64,000 bases of DNA from contig NZ_FOYT01000002.1 of the NCBI RefSeq assembly GCF_900112175.1, positions 868,001 through 932,000 of the forward strand, read 5' to 3'. Positions within the stretch are counted from its first letter, which is position 1; each line of letters starts with the position of its first letter. Shown here piece after piece: positions 1 through 8,660 of this stretch. The notes beneath the pieces were generated by a model that was not told the origin of the DNA, did no database searches, and saw only the letters and a list, made by a program, of their open reading frames with translations. The position numbers were made by a program, and so were the translations under genes. The DNA is from Halogeometricum rufum. GTDB taxonomy: Archaea > Halobacteriota > Halobacteria > Halobacteriales > Haloferacaceae.

Positions 1-591
1 GGGGACACGAGCGCGATCTCCGGCGTCGCGGCGACGGACGACGGCGGCGCGGAGACGGTCCTCCTGACGGACGGGTCGGGGCGCGTCCGCCGCGGACGCT
101 ACCGCGACGGCGAACTCTCGTGGGCGGACCCGACGAAACCGGGAAGCGGGTCGAGCATCGCCGGCGTCGAACTGGACGAGGACGTCGGCCACGTCTGCGA
201 CACCGGCGGCGGTGCGTTCCGGACGTCGGACGCCGGACGGACGTTCGAGAGCCTCGGATTCGAGGCGGACGGGACGGCCGCCGACGTGACGAGTCGTGAG
301 GCGGGCGACGTGCGGACGGTCCTCGTCGCCACCGACGACGGTGCGGTCCACCGGTACGACGGGTCGGCGTGGACGCCCGCGTCGGTGGCCGAGGGGCCGT
401 TGCTCGCCGTCGCCGCCGGCGACAGCGGGGACGTCGCCGCCGGCGAAGCGGCGACGTACGAGCGGTTCGACTCGTCGGCGTGGTCGCGCGCGGAACTCCC
501 CGCCGTCGAGTCGATTCGGGGCGTCGCCGTCCGCGGGTCCGGGGCCGTCGCCGTCGGTGACGGCGGGGCGGTCGTAGAGCGGACGGCGTGA
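1..591 (+). CDS. Beta-propeller-like protein, 5' end outside window
   Basis: An open frame runs from the first base to a TGA at 589-591, so the start lies outside the window; 196 residues are visible. The sequence is a chain of short beta-strand units with Gly/Asp-rich turns: TDDGGAETVLLTDGSG, then FRTSDAGRTFESLGF, then TDDGAVHRYDGSAWTPASV, then AVGDGGAVVERTA. The phrase TSDAGRTFE resembles the Asp-box (S-x-D-x-G-x-T-W) of BNR/sialidase-like propellers. That motif fits a ligand-binding or photosystem-assembly-like (Ycf48-type) propeller, but the function cannot be fixed from this part. It converges with arcS, with a 27-nt gap between the stops. Confidence 0.6.
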   Translation, partial: GDTSAISGVAATDDGGAETVLLTDGSGRVRRGRYRDGELSWADPTKPGSGSSIAGVELDEDVGHVCDTGGGAFRTSDAGRTFESLGFEADGTAADVTSREAGDVRTVLVATDDGAVHRYDGSAWTPASVAEGPLLAVAAGDSGDVAAGEAATYERFDSSAWSRAELPAVESIRGVAVRGSGAVAVGDGGAVVERTA

Positions 592-618
592 GAGCGAGCG
601 ACGACCGGACCGAGTCGG

Positions 619-2376
619 CTACTTCTCCTCGACGTGGCGCACTTCGACGGCGACGCCGCGGGTGCTCTCGGCCATCTCCGCGCCGAACATCTCCGCGCGG
701 CCGACGGCGAACGCCTTCGGCCCCTCGACGACGACTTCGTCGCCGACGCGGATGTCGTCGTCCGCGTCCACGACGCCGGGCGCGAGGACGCTCCCGTGCG
801 GCGCGAAGTTGTCTATCTCGACGCGCTTGGTCGGCGCGTCCGACTCGCTCCAGACGCGCGCGCCGGCGAGCGTGAACGAGAGGACGCCGTACTGCGGCAC
901 CATCGTCGCCAACTGCTCGCCGTCGCCGTTCCACACCTGCAGTTTGGGGTAGCGGCTGTTCATCCGCACGTCCGCGTCGGCGAACAGGTCCTCGCCCGCG
1001 TCGGGGCCGAACTGGTAGTCGGCGATGGCCTTCACCGTGTTGTGCTGACGCTCTCGCTTCGCGTACTTCAGTTCGCCCTGCAGCGTGGACATCAGGTTGG
1101 CCAGCGAGTCCGTCGTCGTCGGGTGGTCCTCGACGGTGTACTCGAACGGCACGTCCACCTCGCTCTCGACGCGTTCGCAGATGTCGCGGTAGCCGTGGTC
1201 GGGCACGTGCGCGACGACCCGCGGGTAGTCGTTGCGTTCGAGGTAGCGCCGGAGGACGCTCGCGACGAACCCCTTCTCGTCCTCGGACCACCGGCCCGTC
1301 ACGACGGAGTCGTAGTGCTGGGCGGGGTAGGTGAGTTCCAGTTCCGTCGGGACGACGCCGATGGGAGAGGTCATCGACGCGACGTGGGCGCGGAACTGAA
1401 TCGCGTCGTGGAACTGGCTGTGGCTCTGCGACTCGCTGTAGGGCTTCGTCGCCGAACACGGGACGAGGACGAGGGGGTTGTCGAACCGGTTTCGGTACCG
1501 CGTCGTCACCCGTTCGGCGAACCGCTGAATCTCGACGCGGCGGATGGTGTCGGACGTGGCCGCCGAAATCTCCGCGTTCCGAATCACCGGCGTCCGCTCC
1601 TCGAGGTAGCCGTACTGCTGGTCGAACTCGCGGAACGCGGCGGTCAGCCACTGGTCGTGGCGGGCCTGCCCCTCGACGTAGTCGCGCAGGCGGCCGTCGC
1701 GGATGCGGCGGCGGACGGTTGCCAGTTCCGCCCGGAGGACGTTCACGTTGTGCGTCGCGCAGTCCTCGCGGGTGAACTCCTCGCGGGGGGTCCGACAGGC
1801 CGCACAGGTGCAGGGCAGTTCGTCCAGGTCTTCGAGGAAGTACTCGCTCTCGGTGGTGAGGTACATCCCCTGCCGGCCCTTCACGCGGGCGAGTTTGCCG
1901 TCCACGAGGTCCACGCCGGCGTAGGCGAGCGTCGAGACGTTCCGCGGAGTGGCGACGCCGGAGAGGTAGAGGGCGGTGTCGGCGGGAAGCGCCTCTTTCG
2001 CGGCGACGACGGCGTCGCGAAACGCCGAGGCGTGGCCGACGAAGCCCTGCGCGTTCGAGAGGATGTAGGCGTCAGCACCCGTGTTCTCGGCCGTCTCCGC
2101 CGTGACGACGGACGCCGAGGGGAAGTCCACCTCGGGCGAGTCGACGGCGAACGACTCCTGCACGCGTTCGTCCGTGCCGGCGGGGAACGACCGGTGCGGG
2201 AGCACCGTCAGCACGTCGTCGGAGCCCTCGGGAACGTCTCGCTCGGCGGTCCAGAGACTCCCGGCGTCCTCCACCACACCGTCCGCCAGGGCGGGCGTCG
2301 TCACGGACTCCGCGAGTCGGAGTTCGCCGAGTCGGGCGGCCCCGTCGCGCCCGAGAATCTCGAAGTGGTCGGTCAT
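619..2376 (-). CDS. arcS: Archaeosine synthase ArcS (TgtA2)
   Basis: 585 residues. ArcS converts preQ0 at position 15 of tRNA into archaeosine after TgtA has inserted the base. The N-terminal two thirds is a TGT-like TIM barrel without the usual catalytic DSGSFQ. A zinc site CTCAACRTP lies near residues 190-200. The ArcS signature PC-x3-KPY-x2-S-x2-H is exact (PCSATKPYSESQSH, about residue 305). The last 75 residues form a PUA RNA-binding domain (VRVGDEVVVEGPKAFAVGR). The start at 2376 fits a TATA-like gatagttc about 27 nt upstream, so the mRNA is probably leaderless. tgtA, the partner enzyme, lies 3.8 kb away on the same strand. Start and product are both well supported. Confidence 0.95.
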   Translation of the reverse strand: MTDHFEILGRDGAARLGELRLAESVTTPALADGVVEDAGSLWTAERDVPEGSDDVLTVLPHRSFPAGTDERVQESFAVDSPEVDFPSASVVTAETAENTGADAYILSNAQGFVGHASAFRDAVVAAKEALPADTALYLSGVATPRNVSTLAYAGVDLVDGKLARVKGRQGMYLTTESEYFLEDLDELPCTCAACRTPREEFTREDCATHNVNVLRAELATVRRRIRDGRLRDYVEGQARHDQWLTAAFREFDQQYGYLEERTPVIRNAEISAATSDTIRRVEIQRFAERVTTRYRNRFDNPLVLVPCSATKPYSESQSHSQFHDAIQFRAHVASMTSPIGVVPTELELTYPAQHYDSVVTGRWSEDEKGFVASVLRRYLERNDYPRVVAHVPDHGYRDICERVESEVDVPFEYTVEDHPTTTDSLANLMSTLQGELKYAKRERQHNTVKAIADYQFGPDAGEDLFADADVRMNSRYPKLQVWNGDGEQLATMVPQYGVLSFTLAGARVWSESDAPTKRVEIDNFAPHGSVLAPGVVDADDDIRVGDEVVVEGPKAFAVGRAEMFGAEMAESTRGVAVEVRHVEEK

Positions 2377-2597
2377 ACCTCGGGTTCGGCCGCGGAGGGT
2401 GAACTATCTTCCCTTCTCCGCCGGTGTGCCGGTGGTGAGAGGGGTGCTGGCATCTCGCACGCGTGCGGAAACTGTATATTAGTGGGCAGAACCGACCACC
2501 AACCGTCGATACCGTCCGCCATCGGGCGACACTGACCGTCGGTTCTCGCCCGCGAGTCTCCCCGCGCGCTTTTGCCGCGGGCGACCGAACGGCGAAC

Positions 2598-3068
2598 GTG
2601 AGACGAACCGGTCCGTGGTCGGCGGACGAGGCGGCGGCGTTCCTCCGCGAGTCGACGGTCCCCGTCCGTCTGGCGTGTCGGACGCCGTCGGACCAGTTGT
2701 GGATGCTCTCGCTGTGGTACGAGTGGGTCGAGGGCGACGACGGGCCGGAACTGTGTTGCGCGACGAGTGCCGGCGCTGACGTGGTGGGCTTCCTCCGCGC
2801 GAACGACGGCGTCGCGTTCGAGGTGTCGACGAACGACCCGCCCTACCGCGGCGTCCGCGGGCGCGGGACGGCGACGATAGAGCCAGACGAGGGGAAGACG
2901 CTGTTGCGGACGCTTCTGGAGCGATATCTCGGCGGGACGGAGAACGAACTCGCGACGTTCCTCCTGGGCGCCGACCGCGAGGAGGTGCGCATCCGCGTCT
3001 CGCCCGCGCGCCTCCACTCGTGGGACTACACCGACCGGATGCGCGACGTGAGCGGGGCCGACGAGTAG
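2598..3068 (+). CDS. Pyridoxamine 5'-phosphate oxidase-like (PPOX-fold) protein
   Basis: 156 residues from a GTG at 2598. A longer frame reaches back to 2463, but that extension is low-complexity. The T-rich box gcgcttttgccg about 27 nt before 2598 favours this start and a leaderless mRNA. The visible order is WSADEAAAFLRES, then strands VPVRLACRTPSDQLWMLSLWY, then a central FRANDGVAFEVSTNDPPYRGVRG and a C-terminal helix pair. This matches the split-barrel flavin/heme-binding fold of small PPOX proteins. The substrate is unknown. It is divergent from arcS across a 221-bp gap, which also contains an unused-looking gtatatta near 2470. Confidence 0.75.
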   Translation: MRRTGPWSADEAAAFLRESTVPVRLACRTPSDQLWMLSLWYEWVEGDDGPELCCATSAGADVVGFLRANDGVAFEVSTNDPPYRGVRGRGTATIEPDEGKTLLRTLLERYLGGTENELATFLLGADREEVRIRVSPARLHSWDYTDRMRDVSGADE

Positions 3069-3127
3069 GAGACGGCGTCGCCACTGGCGGGGAGAGCGGT
3101 CGAAAGAAATGCGGCGCGGTTCGAGGT

Positions 3128-5152
3128 TCAGTCGCGAAGGACGGCCAGAAGCGCCGCAGCGACGAGTGCGACGAGTGCGCCGGCGACGCCGAAGCCGGGC
3201 ATGCTGGTGTCGGTGGTCTCGGACTGGCCGCTCATCGCCGTCTCGCTGGCCATCTCGGTGTCGGCCTCCTGACCCATCTCCGTCTCCGACATCTCCGTCT
3301 CGGTTCCGTTCATCTCGCCCTCGAGGGTGGCTTCGGCCGTGGCGACGACTGCGCCGCCGCGGGCGACGTACGGACCGTCTTCTGCGCCCTCGCTGGTGAC
3401 GAAGTCGTACACTTCGTTCCCGTTCGTGTCCATGTGCGCCATCGGGACGATGGTCGTCGTCTCGTTCAGGGGCGCGTCGAGTTCGACGGTGACGTTCTCG
3501 TGGGTGCCGGGCGCGAGGTAGTCGGAGGTGCCGCGGACGCTCTCGAACACCGCACCCTCGGTCACCGTCGCGTCGTGCACGGTGACGAATCCGCCGTCGT
3601 GGAGCGTGACGGAGTCGATGGTGACCGTCTCTCCGTCGGTCGTCTGGTCGGACGCGGTGACGACGGCGTTCACGGAGACGTGCGTCGTGTCGACCACCGC
3701 GCTCCCGTTGGCCGTGTACGGCCCGTCAGCCTCGGGGAACGTGTAGTTCTGGTCGCCGTCGGTGTCCATGTGCGCCATCGGCACGAGCGTCTGCGACGCG
3801 CGGATGGGCTCGGCGAACGTCACGGTGACGTTCTCGTGGACGCCGGGCGCGAGGTAGTCGGAGGTGCCGAGGATGCTCCCTTCGACTTCGCCCGCGAACA
3901 GGGAGGCGTCGTGGACGGTGACGAATCCGCCCTCCGAGAGGTCGACGCGGTCAACGACGACGCTGTGGCCGTCGGACGCCTGCGCGGCCATCTCGACGCT
4001 CGCCGAGACGGTGACGTTCGCCGGCGCGACGACGGCGGAGCCGTCAGCGGTGTAGGGGCCGTCGGCCTCACCCTCGCTCTCGGGGAAGGTGTAGTTCTGG
4101 TCGCCGTCGGTGTCCATGTGCGCCATCGGCACCAACGTCGTGGAGTTGTTCACCGGCGCGTCCAACGTGACGACGACGTTCCGGTGCAGGCCGGGCGCGA
4201 GGTAGTCGGAGGTGCCGCGGATGCTCTCGAACACCGCACCCTCGGTCACCGTCGCGTCGTGCACCGTCACGAACCCGCCCTCGGGCAGGAACGTCGAGTC
4301 CACGACGACGGCGTGGCCGCCGGTGACCTGCTCGGAGAAGGCGACGCTCGCGGTGTCGGACGGCGTCACCGCGGCGGTGTCGACGACGGCGCTGCCGTTC
4401 GCGGTGTAGGGGCCGTCGGCCTCACCCTCGCTCTCGGGGAAGGTGTAGTTCTGGTCGCCGTCGGTGTCCATGTGCGCCATCGGCACCAGCGTCGCGTTCT
4501 CCTCGACGGGCACGTCGAGCGTCACGCGGACGTTCTCGTGGACGCCGGGCGCGAGGTAGTCGGAGGTACCGCGGATGCTCTCGAACACCGCACCCTCGGT
4601 CACCGTCGCGTCGTGCACGGTGACGAACCCGCCCTGCGAGAGTTCGACGCGGTCCACGACGACGGACGCGCCGTCGGTGGGCTGGTCGGACATCGACACC
4701 GTCGCGGAGACGGTGACGTTCGCCTGCGAGACGACGGCGCTGCCGTTCGCGGTGTACGGACCGTCCGTCTCGCCGTTGTCGGCGACGAAGTCGTAGACGC
4801 GGTCACCGTCGGTGTCGAAGTGCGGCATGGCGACGAACGCGCCCGACTCGCGGAGCGGTTCGTCGAGGTGGACGGTGACGTTCTCGTGCGTCCCCGCGTC
4901 GAGGTACGCCGAGGACCCGACGACGCTCCCGAGGACGTTGCCCTCGGCGACGCTCGCGTCGTGGATGGTGACGAACCCGCCCTCCGAGAGCGTGACGTTC
5001 TCGACGACGACGGTTGAACCGCCCGACGTCTGGGCGGCGAACGATACTGACGCGTCCGACGACTGCTGCGTCGCGGACGTCGCGGCCACGCCCGCCGGAA
5101 CGGTTCCGACGAGCACGACCAGCGTGACGAACACTGTGAGTGCGCGTTGCAT
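3128..5152 (-). CDS. Secreted five-repeat DUF7282 protein with PGF-CTERM tail
   Basis: 674 residues from the second Met (5152). The first ATG is at 5161, but a TATA box (tttaaata on the minus strand, 5171-5178) sits about 24 nt before 5152, which fits a leaderless mRNA from the second ATG. The N-terminus is a Sec signal (MQRALTVFVTLVVLVGTVPA). Five tandem units of about 115 residues follow, each with GGFVTVHDA, GTSDYLAPG, HENVTV, PMAHMDTDGDQNYTFPE and DGPYTANGSAVV. Unit 4 lacks the SEGE step. Then comes a Thr/Glu/Met-rich linker ending in a PGF motif, a hydrophobic segment and a basic end: the PGF-CTERM signal processed by archaeosortase A. It is expected on the cell surface, lipid-anchored; its binding target is unknown. 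It shares a promoter element with the ferritin-like gene at 13893-14615. Confidence 0.85.
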   Translation of the reverse strand: MQRALTVFVTLVVLVGTVPAGVAATSATQQSSDASVSFAAQTSGGSTVVVENVTLSEGGFVTIHDASVAEGNVLGSVVGSSAYLDAGTHENVTVHLDEPLRESGAFVAMPHFDTDGDRVYDFVADNGETDGPYTANGSAVVSQANVTVSATVSMSDQPTDGASVVVDRVELSQGGFVTVHDATVTEGAVFESIRGTSDYLAPGVHENVRVTLDVPVEENATLVPMAHMDTDGDQNYTFPESEGEADGPYTANGSAVVDTAAVTPSDTASVAFSEQVTGGHAVVVDSTFLPEGGFVTVHDATVTEGAVFESIRGTSDYLAPGLHRNVVVTLDAPVNNSTTLVPMAHMDTDGDQNYTFPESEGEADGPYTADGSAVVAPANVTVSASVEMAAQASDGHSVVVDRVDLSEGGFVTVHDASLFAGEVEGSILGTSDYLAPGVHENVTVTFAEPIRASQTLVPMAHMDTDGDQNYTFPEADGPYTANGSAVVDTTHVSVNAVVTASDQTTDGETVTIDSVTLHDGGFVTVHDATVTEGAVFESVRGTSDYLAPGTHENVTVELDAPLNETTTIVPMAHMDTNGNEVYDFVTSEGAEDGPYVARGGAVVATAEATLEGEMNGTETEMSETEMGQEADTEMASETAMSGQSETTDTSMPGFGVAGALVALVAAALLAVLRD

Positions 5153-5170
5153 GGCCGACACGTTGGCCGA

Positions 5171-5209
5171 TATTTAAAAGAAGATTTTCCGGACTCTCAC
5201 CCAAATTCG
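5171..5209 (-). promoter_or_regulatory. Promoter of the DUF7282 gene with a 27-bp element
   Basis: On the minus strand the core AATTTGGGTGAGAGT, followed by CCGGAAAATC, covers 5183-5209. Four nt further downstream comes the TATA-like TTTAAATA (5171-5178). The same element, 26 of 27 bases identical, sits at the same distance from the TATA box of the ferritin-like gene (14668-14694). It occupies the region where haloarchaeal activators bind just upstream of BRE/TATA. The regulator is unknown. Confidence 0.65.
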
Positions 5210-5316
5210 CCCCCGATTGGGCCGGCGTCCGTCGGTTTCGTTCCCCGGATGAGGACTCTCACGAACGCCGAACTATGTGTCGGCGGCGAGACGAGACGCC
5301 GCTGGCGGGAGGAGGA

Positions 5317-5396
5317 CGCGGGAGAACGGGCGAACGGCGCGGGACGGGACGGACGGCGCGGGAGAACGGGCGAACGGTGCAGGACGGGACAAACGC
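5317..5396. repeat. Two tandem copies of a 40-bp unit
   Basis: Copy 1 is 5317-5356 and copy 2 is 5357-5396. Both begin CGCGGGAGAACGGGCGAACG and continue with a GGACGGGAC-containing half. The copies differ at only a few bases. No gene covers them: they lie between the promoter of the DUF7282 gene and the 3' end of the DUF7521 gene. Function unknown; probably a recent slippage duplication. Confidence 0.7.
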
Positions 5397-5454
5397 TGGC
5401 GGACAGGGAGACGGGACGGACCGCGTGGTGAGGGTGCGGGGCGAAGGGAGCGCG

Positions 5455-5760
5455 TCAGTCGAACGTTATCCACGAGAGGAACAGCAGACCGATGGTCTCG
5501 AAGACGTGCAGGAGCATCATCGCTCGCCACGCGATGGCGGGAACGTCGGTGCTGAACCACCCCGAGAGCGTCGGGTCGACGATGTACATGTAGAGCGCGA
5601 GCGCGTTCCGTGCGAGGAGGAAGACGGCGAAGACGAGCAGTCCGAGCGGGTACTTCGAGCGGATGTCGAGGTAGTTTCTGGCCCAGACTGATGCGAGGGC
5701 GAGCAGTAGCACGACGTTCACGGCGCTGGAGACGCGCGCGACGTCAACCCAGATACTCAT
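5455..5760 (-). CDS. Small membrane protein, DUF7521 family
   Basis: 101 residues with three membrane segments: about 10-27 (VSSAVNVVLLLALASVWA), 38-58 (LGLLVFAVFLLARNALALYMY) and 77-96 (AWRAMMLLHVFETIGLLFLS). The sequence matches the haloarchaeal family DUF7521. No catalytic motif is visible. A strong TATA box (tatataaac on the minus strand, 5783-5792) lies about 27 nt upstream of 5760, so this gene has its own leaderless promoter in the 54-nt gap after the winged-helix gene. Family members are often found beside ArsR-type regulators, as here. Confidence 0.8.
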   Translation of the reverse strand: MSIWVDVARVSSAVNVVLLLALASVWARNYLDIRSKYPLGLLVFAVFLLARNALALYMYIVDPTLSGWFSTDVPAIAWRAMMLLHVFETIGLLFLSWITFD

Positions 5761-5779
5761 TCGTTCTCCCTAGCTCCCT

Positions 5780-5796
5780 GCCGTTTATATACACTT
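5780..5796 (-). promoter_or_regulatory. TATA box of the DUF7521 gene
   Basis: The minus strand reads gaaagtgtatataaacgg, a near-consensus BRE/TATA. Its centre is about 27 nt before the ATG at 5760, which predicts a leaderless transcript separate from the upstream winged-helix gene. Confidence 0.7.
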
Positions 5797-5814
5797 TCCC
5801 AAATCTCACCATGG

Positions 5815-6126
5815 TTACTCCATTCCGTCGAGTATCTCCTCTATCGTCTCCCAGTTCTGGCGCGCCCGGTCAGAGGGGAGGTAGACGGCGCCGTAGTCGT
5901 CGCCGCTGCTCTGGACGACGTCGTTCTCCATCAGCACGTCGAGGTGGTGTCTGACCGTCTTGTAGTCCAGTTCGAGGTCCTCGGCGAGTTGATTCGCGTT
6001 ACGAGGCCGCGCGTCGAGGGACCGGAGGATACGCGCACGGTTCGCTCCGCCGCGCGTCCCCGTGAGTACGTACCACAAGACGGCCTCCATCGTCCCCTTC
6101 GACACGCGCACGGCACCTAAGCCCAT
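5815..6126 (-). CDS. Winged-helix (ArsR-like) transcription regulator
   Basis: 103 residues. A classic winged helix-turn-helix spans about 28-80: ANRARILRSLDARPRNANQLAEDL, then DYKTVRHHLDVLMENDVV, then the wing SSGDDYGAVYLPSD. There is no obvious metal-binding Cys pair, so sensing may rely on the membrane partner or on protein contacts. It sits directly upstream of the DUF7521 membrane gene on the same strand (54-nt gap), a pairing that suggests a membrane-linked regulatory couple. That link is inference. Confidence 0.8.
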   Translation of the reverse strand: MGLGAVRVSKGTMEAVLWYVLTGTRGGANRARILRSLDARPRNANQLAEDLELDYKTVRHHLDVLMENDVVQSSGDDYGAVYLPSDRARQNWETIEEILDGME

Positions 6127-6169
6127 CGAACGTGTCTGACGAGAAGAGACTTCGGCGAGCGACGACGAG

Positions 6170-7672
6170 TCAGGCCGTCTCGTCGCCGTCGTCCGGCGAG
6201 ACGCCGTGGAGCGACTCGACGGACACCGCGTCCGGAACCCGTTCGAGGGCCGTCTCGGGCCAGTCGTCGTGCGCGAGGACGAACTCGGTGTCGGGGTTCG
6301 CCGCGACCAGTCGGGCGACGCCCTCGGCGGCCGCCTCTTGGGCGGCGCGGTCGGTCCGGTCTGGCACCTCGGCGGTGAGCGGGTACGTCTCCGAGAGGGC
6401 GCGGGGGAACGGGCCGAACGGCGGGACTACCCGCCACGTCGCGTCGAACCGGTCGCCTTTCGGCGTTCCACCCTGCGTGAGGAGGACGGTTCCCTCGGCC
6501 GCCAGTCGGGCGAGTCGGTCGTGGTGGCGGCGCACCTCCGGCCGACGCGCGCTCTCCGCCGAGAGCGAGAAGAACGACCCCTTCGAGACGGGGTCCTCGC
6601 GTTCGAGTTGGTCGGCGTGGTCCAACAGGGCGCGGTAGCCGTCGAGCATCGCGGGGTGCGAGCGGGCGCGTTCCTCCACGAGTTCGAGCAGGTTGCCCGC
6701 CCGAATCGCCTGCTTCACGCGGCGCAGTTCCTCGAAGGAGACGTGGAGGTTGTGTTCGGCCAGGAGGCGTTCCTGCTCGGTGTCGTCGGCCGCGCGGAGT
6801 TCGTCCGGCGTGTGCGACGCGCAGATGGGGCAGGAACACGGCAGGTAGTCGAGGTCCTCCAGGTGTTCGGTGCCGCGGACGGTGAGGTAGCGGCCGTCGC
6901 GGGCGTACAGGGCGTACGCGGCGGAGTCGAACAGGTCACAGCCCGCGGCGACGGCGAGGGCGAACATCATGGGGTGGCCCGCGCCGAACAGGTGGACCGG
7001 CGCGTCGCGGCCGAGTCCGCGCTTCGCCCCCGCCACCACGTCGACCATGTCGTCGTAGCGGTAGGCGTTCATCAGGGGGACGACGGCGCCGACGGGGAAC
7101 ACGTCGAGGTCCGTCTCGTAGGCCGCCCGCCCCGCCTCCTCGCGCAGGTCCGGGTACGTCGACCCCTGTACCGGCGCGTTGACCAGCATCTCGCCCGTCT
7201 CGACGGCCTCGGCGTCGCGCAGGGCCTCCTCGGTGACGGCGAGTTCGCGTTCGGCCTGTTCGCGCGAGACGTCCGGCGGCGTCGGGATGTCGACGGGCGT
7301 GCCGATGTCGGTCCCGACGTCGTACTGGAACTGCAGAATCTCCTCGGTCGTCACCGCTATCTCGCCGTACTCGGCGAGTTGGAACGACCCCGAGTCCGTC
7401 ATGATGGCGCCGTCGAAGCCGAGCATCTCGTGGAGTCCGACGTCGAGGGCCTCCTCGCGTAAGTCGTCGTTCTTGTGGATGATGTAGGAGTTCGTGATGA
7501 GAATCTGCGCCCCGAAGTCCGATTCGAGGCGCGCGGGCGACACCGTGACGATGTTGGGGTTGACCACCGGCAACAACGCCGGCGTCTCGACCGTCACGCC
7601 CGCGCGGGGGACGTCGAGTTCGCCGATTCGGCCGGCGGCGTCCCCGTCGCGTATCTCGAAGTGGTCGCGCAT
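6170..7672 (-). CDS. tgtA: tRNA-guanine(15) transglycosylase TgtA
   Basis: 500 residues. TgtA exchanges guanine 15 of tRNA for preQ0, the first tRNA step of archaeosine synthesis. The TIM barrel carries the catalytic [13 protein letters not shown] (about residue 90) and the substrate loop [11 protein letters not shown]. The zinc site [14 protein letters not shown] is near residues 278-291. A C-terminal C1-type domain follows ([18 protein letters not shown]). I see no PUA domain at the end; in this window that domain is on ArcS. The start [19 protein letters not shown] is parallel to the ArcS N-terminus, showing common descent. It is on the same strand as arcS but not in one operon with it. 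Confidence 0.95.
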   Translation of the reverse strand: MRDHFEIRDGDAAGRIGELDVPRAGVTVETPALLPVVNPNIVTVSPARLESDFGAQILITNSYIIHKNDDLREEALDVGLHEMLGFDGAIMTDSGSFQLAEYGEIAVTTEEILQFQYDVGTDIGTPVDIPTPPDVSREQAERELAVTEEALRDAEAVETGEMLVNAPVQGSTYPDLREEAGRAAYETDLDVFPVGAVVPLMNAYRYDDMVDVVAGAKRGLGRDAPVHLFGAGHPMMFALAVAAGCDLFDSAAYALYARDGRYLTVRGTEHLEDLDYLPCSCPICASHTPDELRAADDTEQERLLAEHNLHVSFEELRRVKQAIRAGNLLELVEERARSHPAMLDGYRALLDHADQLEREDPVSKGSFFSLSAESARRPEVRRHHDRLARLAAEGTVLLTQGGTPKGDRFDATWRVVPPFGPFPRALSETYPLTAEVPDRTDRAAQEAAAEGVARLVAANPDTEFVLAHDDWPETALERVPDAVSVESLHGVSPDDGDETA

Positions 7673-7702
7673 GGTTCGTCTTTCCCGGGGGCGTTGCTAA
7701 GG

Positions 7703-7803
7703 GTTGCGTTCGGCGGGCCCTCGCCGCCGGACGAATCGTTGCGTTCGGTCGGTTCGACGTGGCTACCGAGCGAATCGTTGCGTTCGGCCGGCCCTCGCCG
7801 CCG
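7703..7803. repeat. Interspersed short direct repeats upstream of tgtA
   Basis: GTTGCGTTCGGCGGGCCC (7703-) recurs with one change at 7778-, each time followed by TCGCCGCC. CGAATCGTTGCGTTCGG occurs at 7732-7748 and 7771-7787. The set fills the gap between tgtA and the CPBP gene and looks like local duplication of a roughly 40-75 bp unit. No function is visible. Confidence 0.6.
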
Positions 7804-7808
7804 GGCAG

Positions 7809-8615
7809 TCAGACGAACAGGACCGTCTCCTGCGGCATCTCGGCGAACTTCACCGCCAGATAGAGCATCGAGAACAGCGTCGCGTCGTACGCGCCGTGGA
7901 TGAGGACGGGGACGACGAGGTTGTCCGTGTACTCGTAGACGATGCCGAAGACGACGCTCGGGAAGATGAGGAGGCTGATGCTGGTGAAACGGGCCATCGG
8001 CGACCCGGAGACGGCGGCGTAGTGGATGGCCGCGAAGATGACGCTCGCGAGGAGGATACCGACGGCGGGCGAGAACGTCTCGCGGAGGCGCGTCTGGACG
8101 ACGCCGCGGAACAGCAGTTCCTCGCCGACGCCGATGAACAGGAACGACGCGGGCAGGAGGAGCAACAGCACTTCGGGGTTCTCCATCCCCAACTGGGCCG
8201 CCTGGTTCGTCCCCGCTTCGACGCCGAGTTGGCTCACCGCCACGGCCGCCGAGAGACCGAGGGCGAGGGCGGCCACGTAACCGACGACGGCGGCGACCCA
8301 GTCGCGGAACGACGGGACGCGGACGCCGAAGTACGAGAGGTCCTTCCCGCGGTAGCGCAGGTACAGGAGCGCCACCCCGCCGATGCCGCCCCACGTCAGG
8401 AACACGAGCGACAGCGAGATGTTGAGTATGGGCGTTATCTCGACGCCGGCGAACGCCAGCGGTACCACCGCGAGGTTGACGAGGACGATGCCGAGGACGG
8501 GGCCGGCGATGGCGAGGAGGACGGCCACGGCGATTGCGCGGGCGGCACCCCCGGCCGGAGAGGCGTCGGCGTCCGGCGACACCGGCGCCGACTCGGTGTG
8601 AGAGTCGGAGGACAC
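7809..8615 (-). CDS. CPBP family intramembrane metalloprotease
   Basis: 268 residues with about eight membrane segments. The CPBP (CAAX protease/bacteriocin-processing, ABI) motifs are present: EELLFRGVVQTRL (motif 1, Glu-Glu and Arg), then FAAIHYA (motif 2, His) and the late VLIHGAYDATLF (motif 3, His). The N-terminus has a short acidic cytoplasmic tail. The family includes prenyl-protein proteases and proteins of unknown substrate; none can be named here. A second CPBP protein lies at 47560-48306, so the genome has paralogues. Confidence 0.85.
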   Translation of the reverse strand: MSSDSHTESAPVSPDADASPAGGAARAIAVAVLLAIAGPVLGIVLVNLAVVPLAFAGVEITPILNISLSLVFLTWGGIGGVALLYLRYRGKDLSYFGVRVPSFRDWVAAVVGYVAALALGLSAAVAVSQLGVEAGTNQAAQLGMENPEVLLLLLPASFLFIGVGEELLFRGVVQTRLRETFSPAVGILLASVIFAAIHYAAVSGSPMARFTSISLLIFPSVVFGIVYEYTDNLVVPVLIHGAYDATLFSMLYLAVKFAEMPQETVLFV

Positions 8616-8660
8616 AGTCGGTGTTGGGGACGGCCCGTCAAAACGGTTCGTGCTTCGTCC

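Noticed and set aside
634-2535. Long plus-strand frame opposite arcS
   Set aside because: High-GC shadow: its codon bias places G/C in the wrong positions and the residue make-up (Arg/Val/Gly-rich) is that of an antisense frame; arcS on the other strand has full family motifs.
2463-2597. Longer N-terminus of the PPOX-like protein
   Set aside because: The extra 45 residues are Arg/Ser/Pro-rich, overlap the promoter and do not fit the fold; start set at the GTG at 2598.
3500-4640. CRISPR-like repeated DNA
   Set aside because: The repeats are in frame inside one gene, about 350 bp apart, with no short regular repeat-spacer pattern.
3020-5017. Plus-strand 665-residue frame opposite the DUF7282 gene
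   Set aside because: Antisense of tandem repeats; repeats make the frame stay open. No signal peptide or start context.
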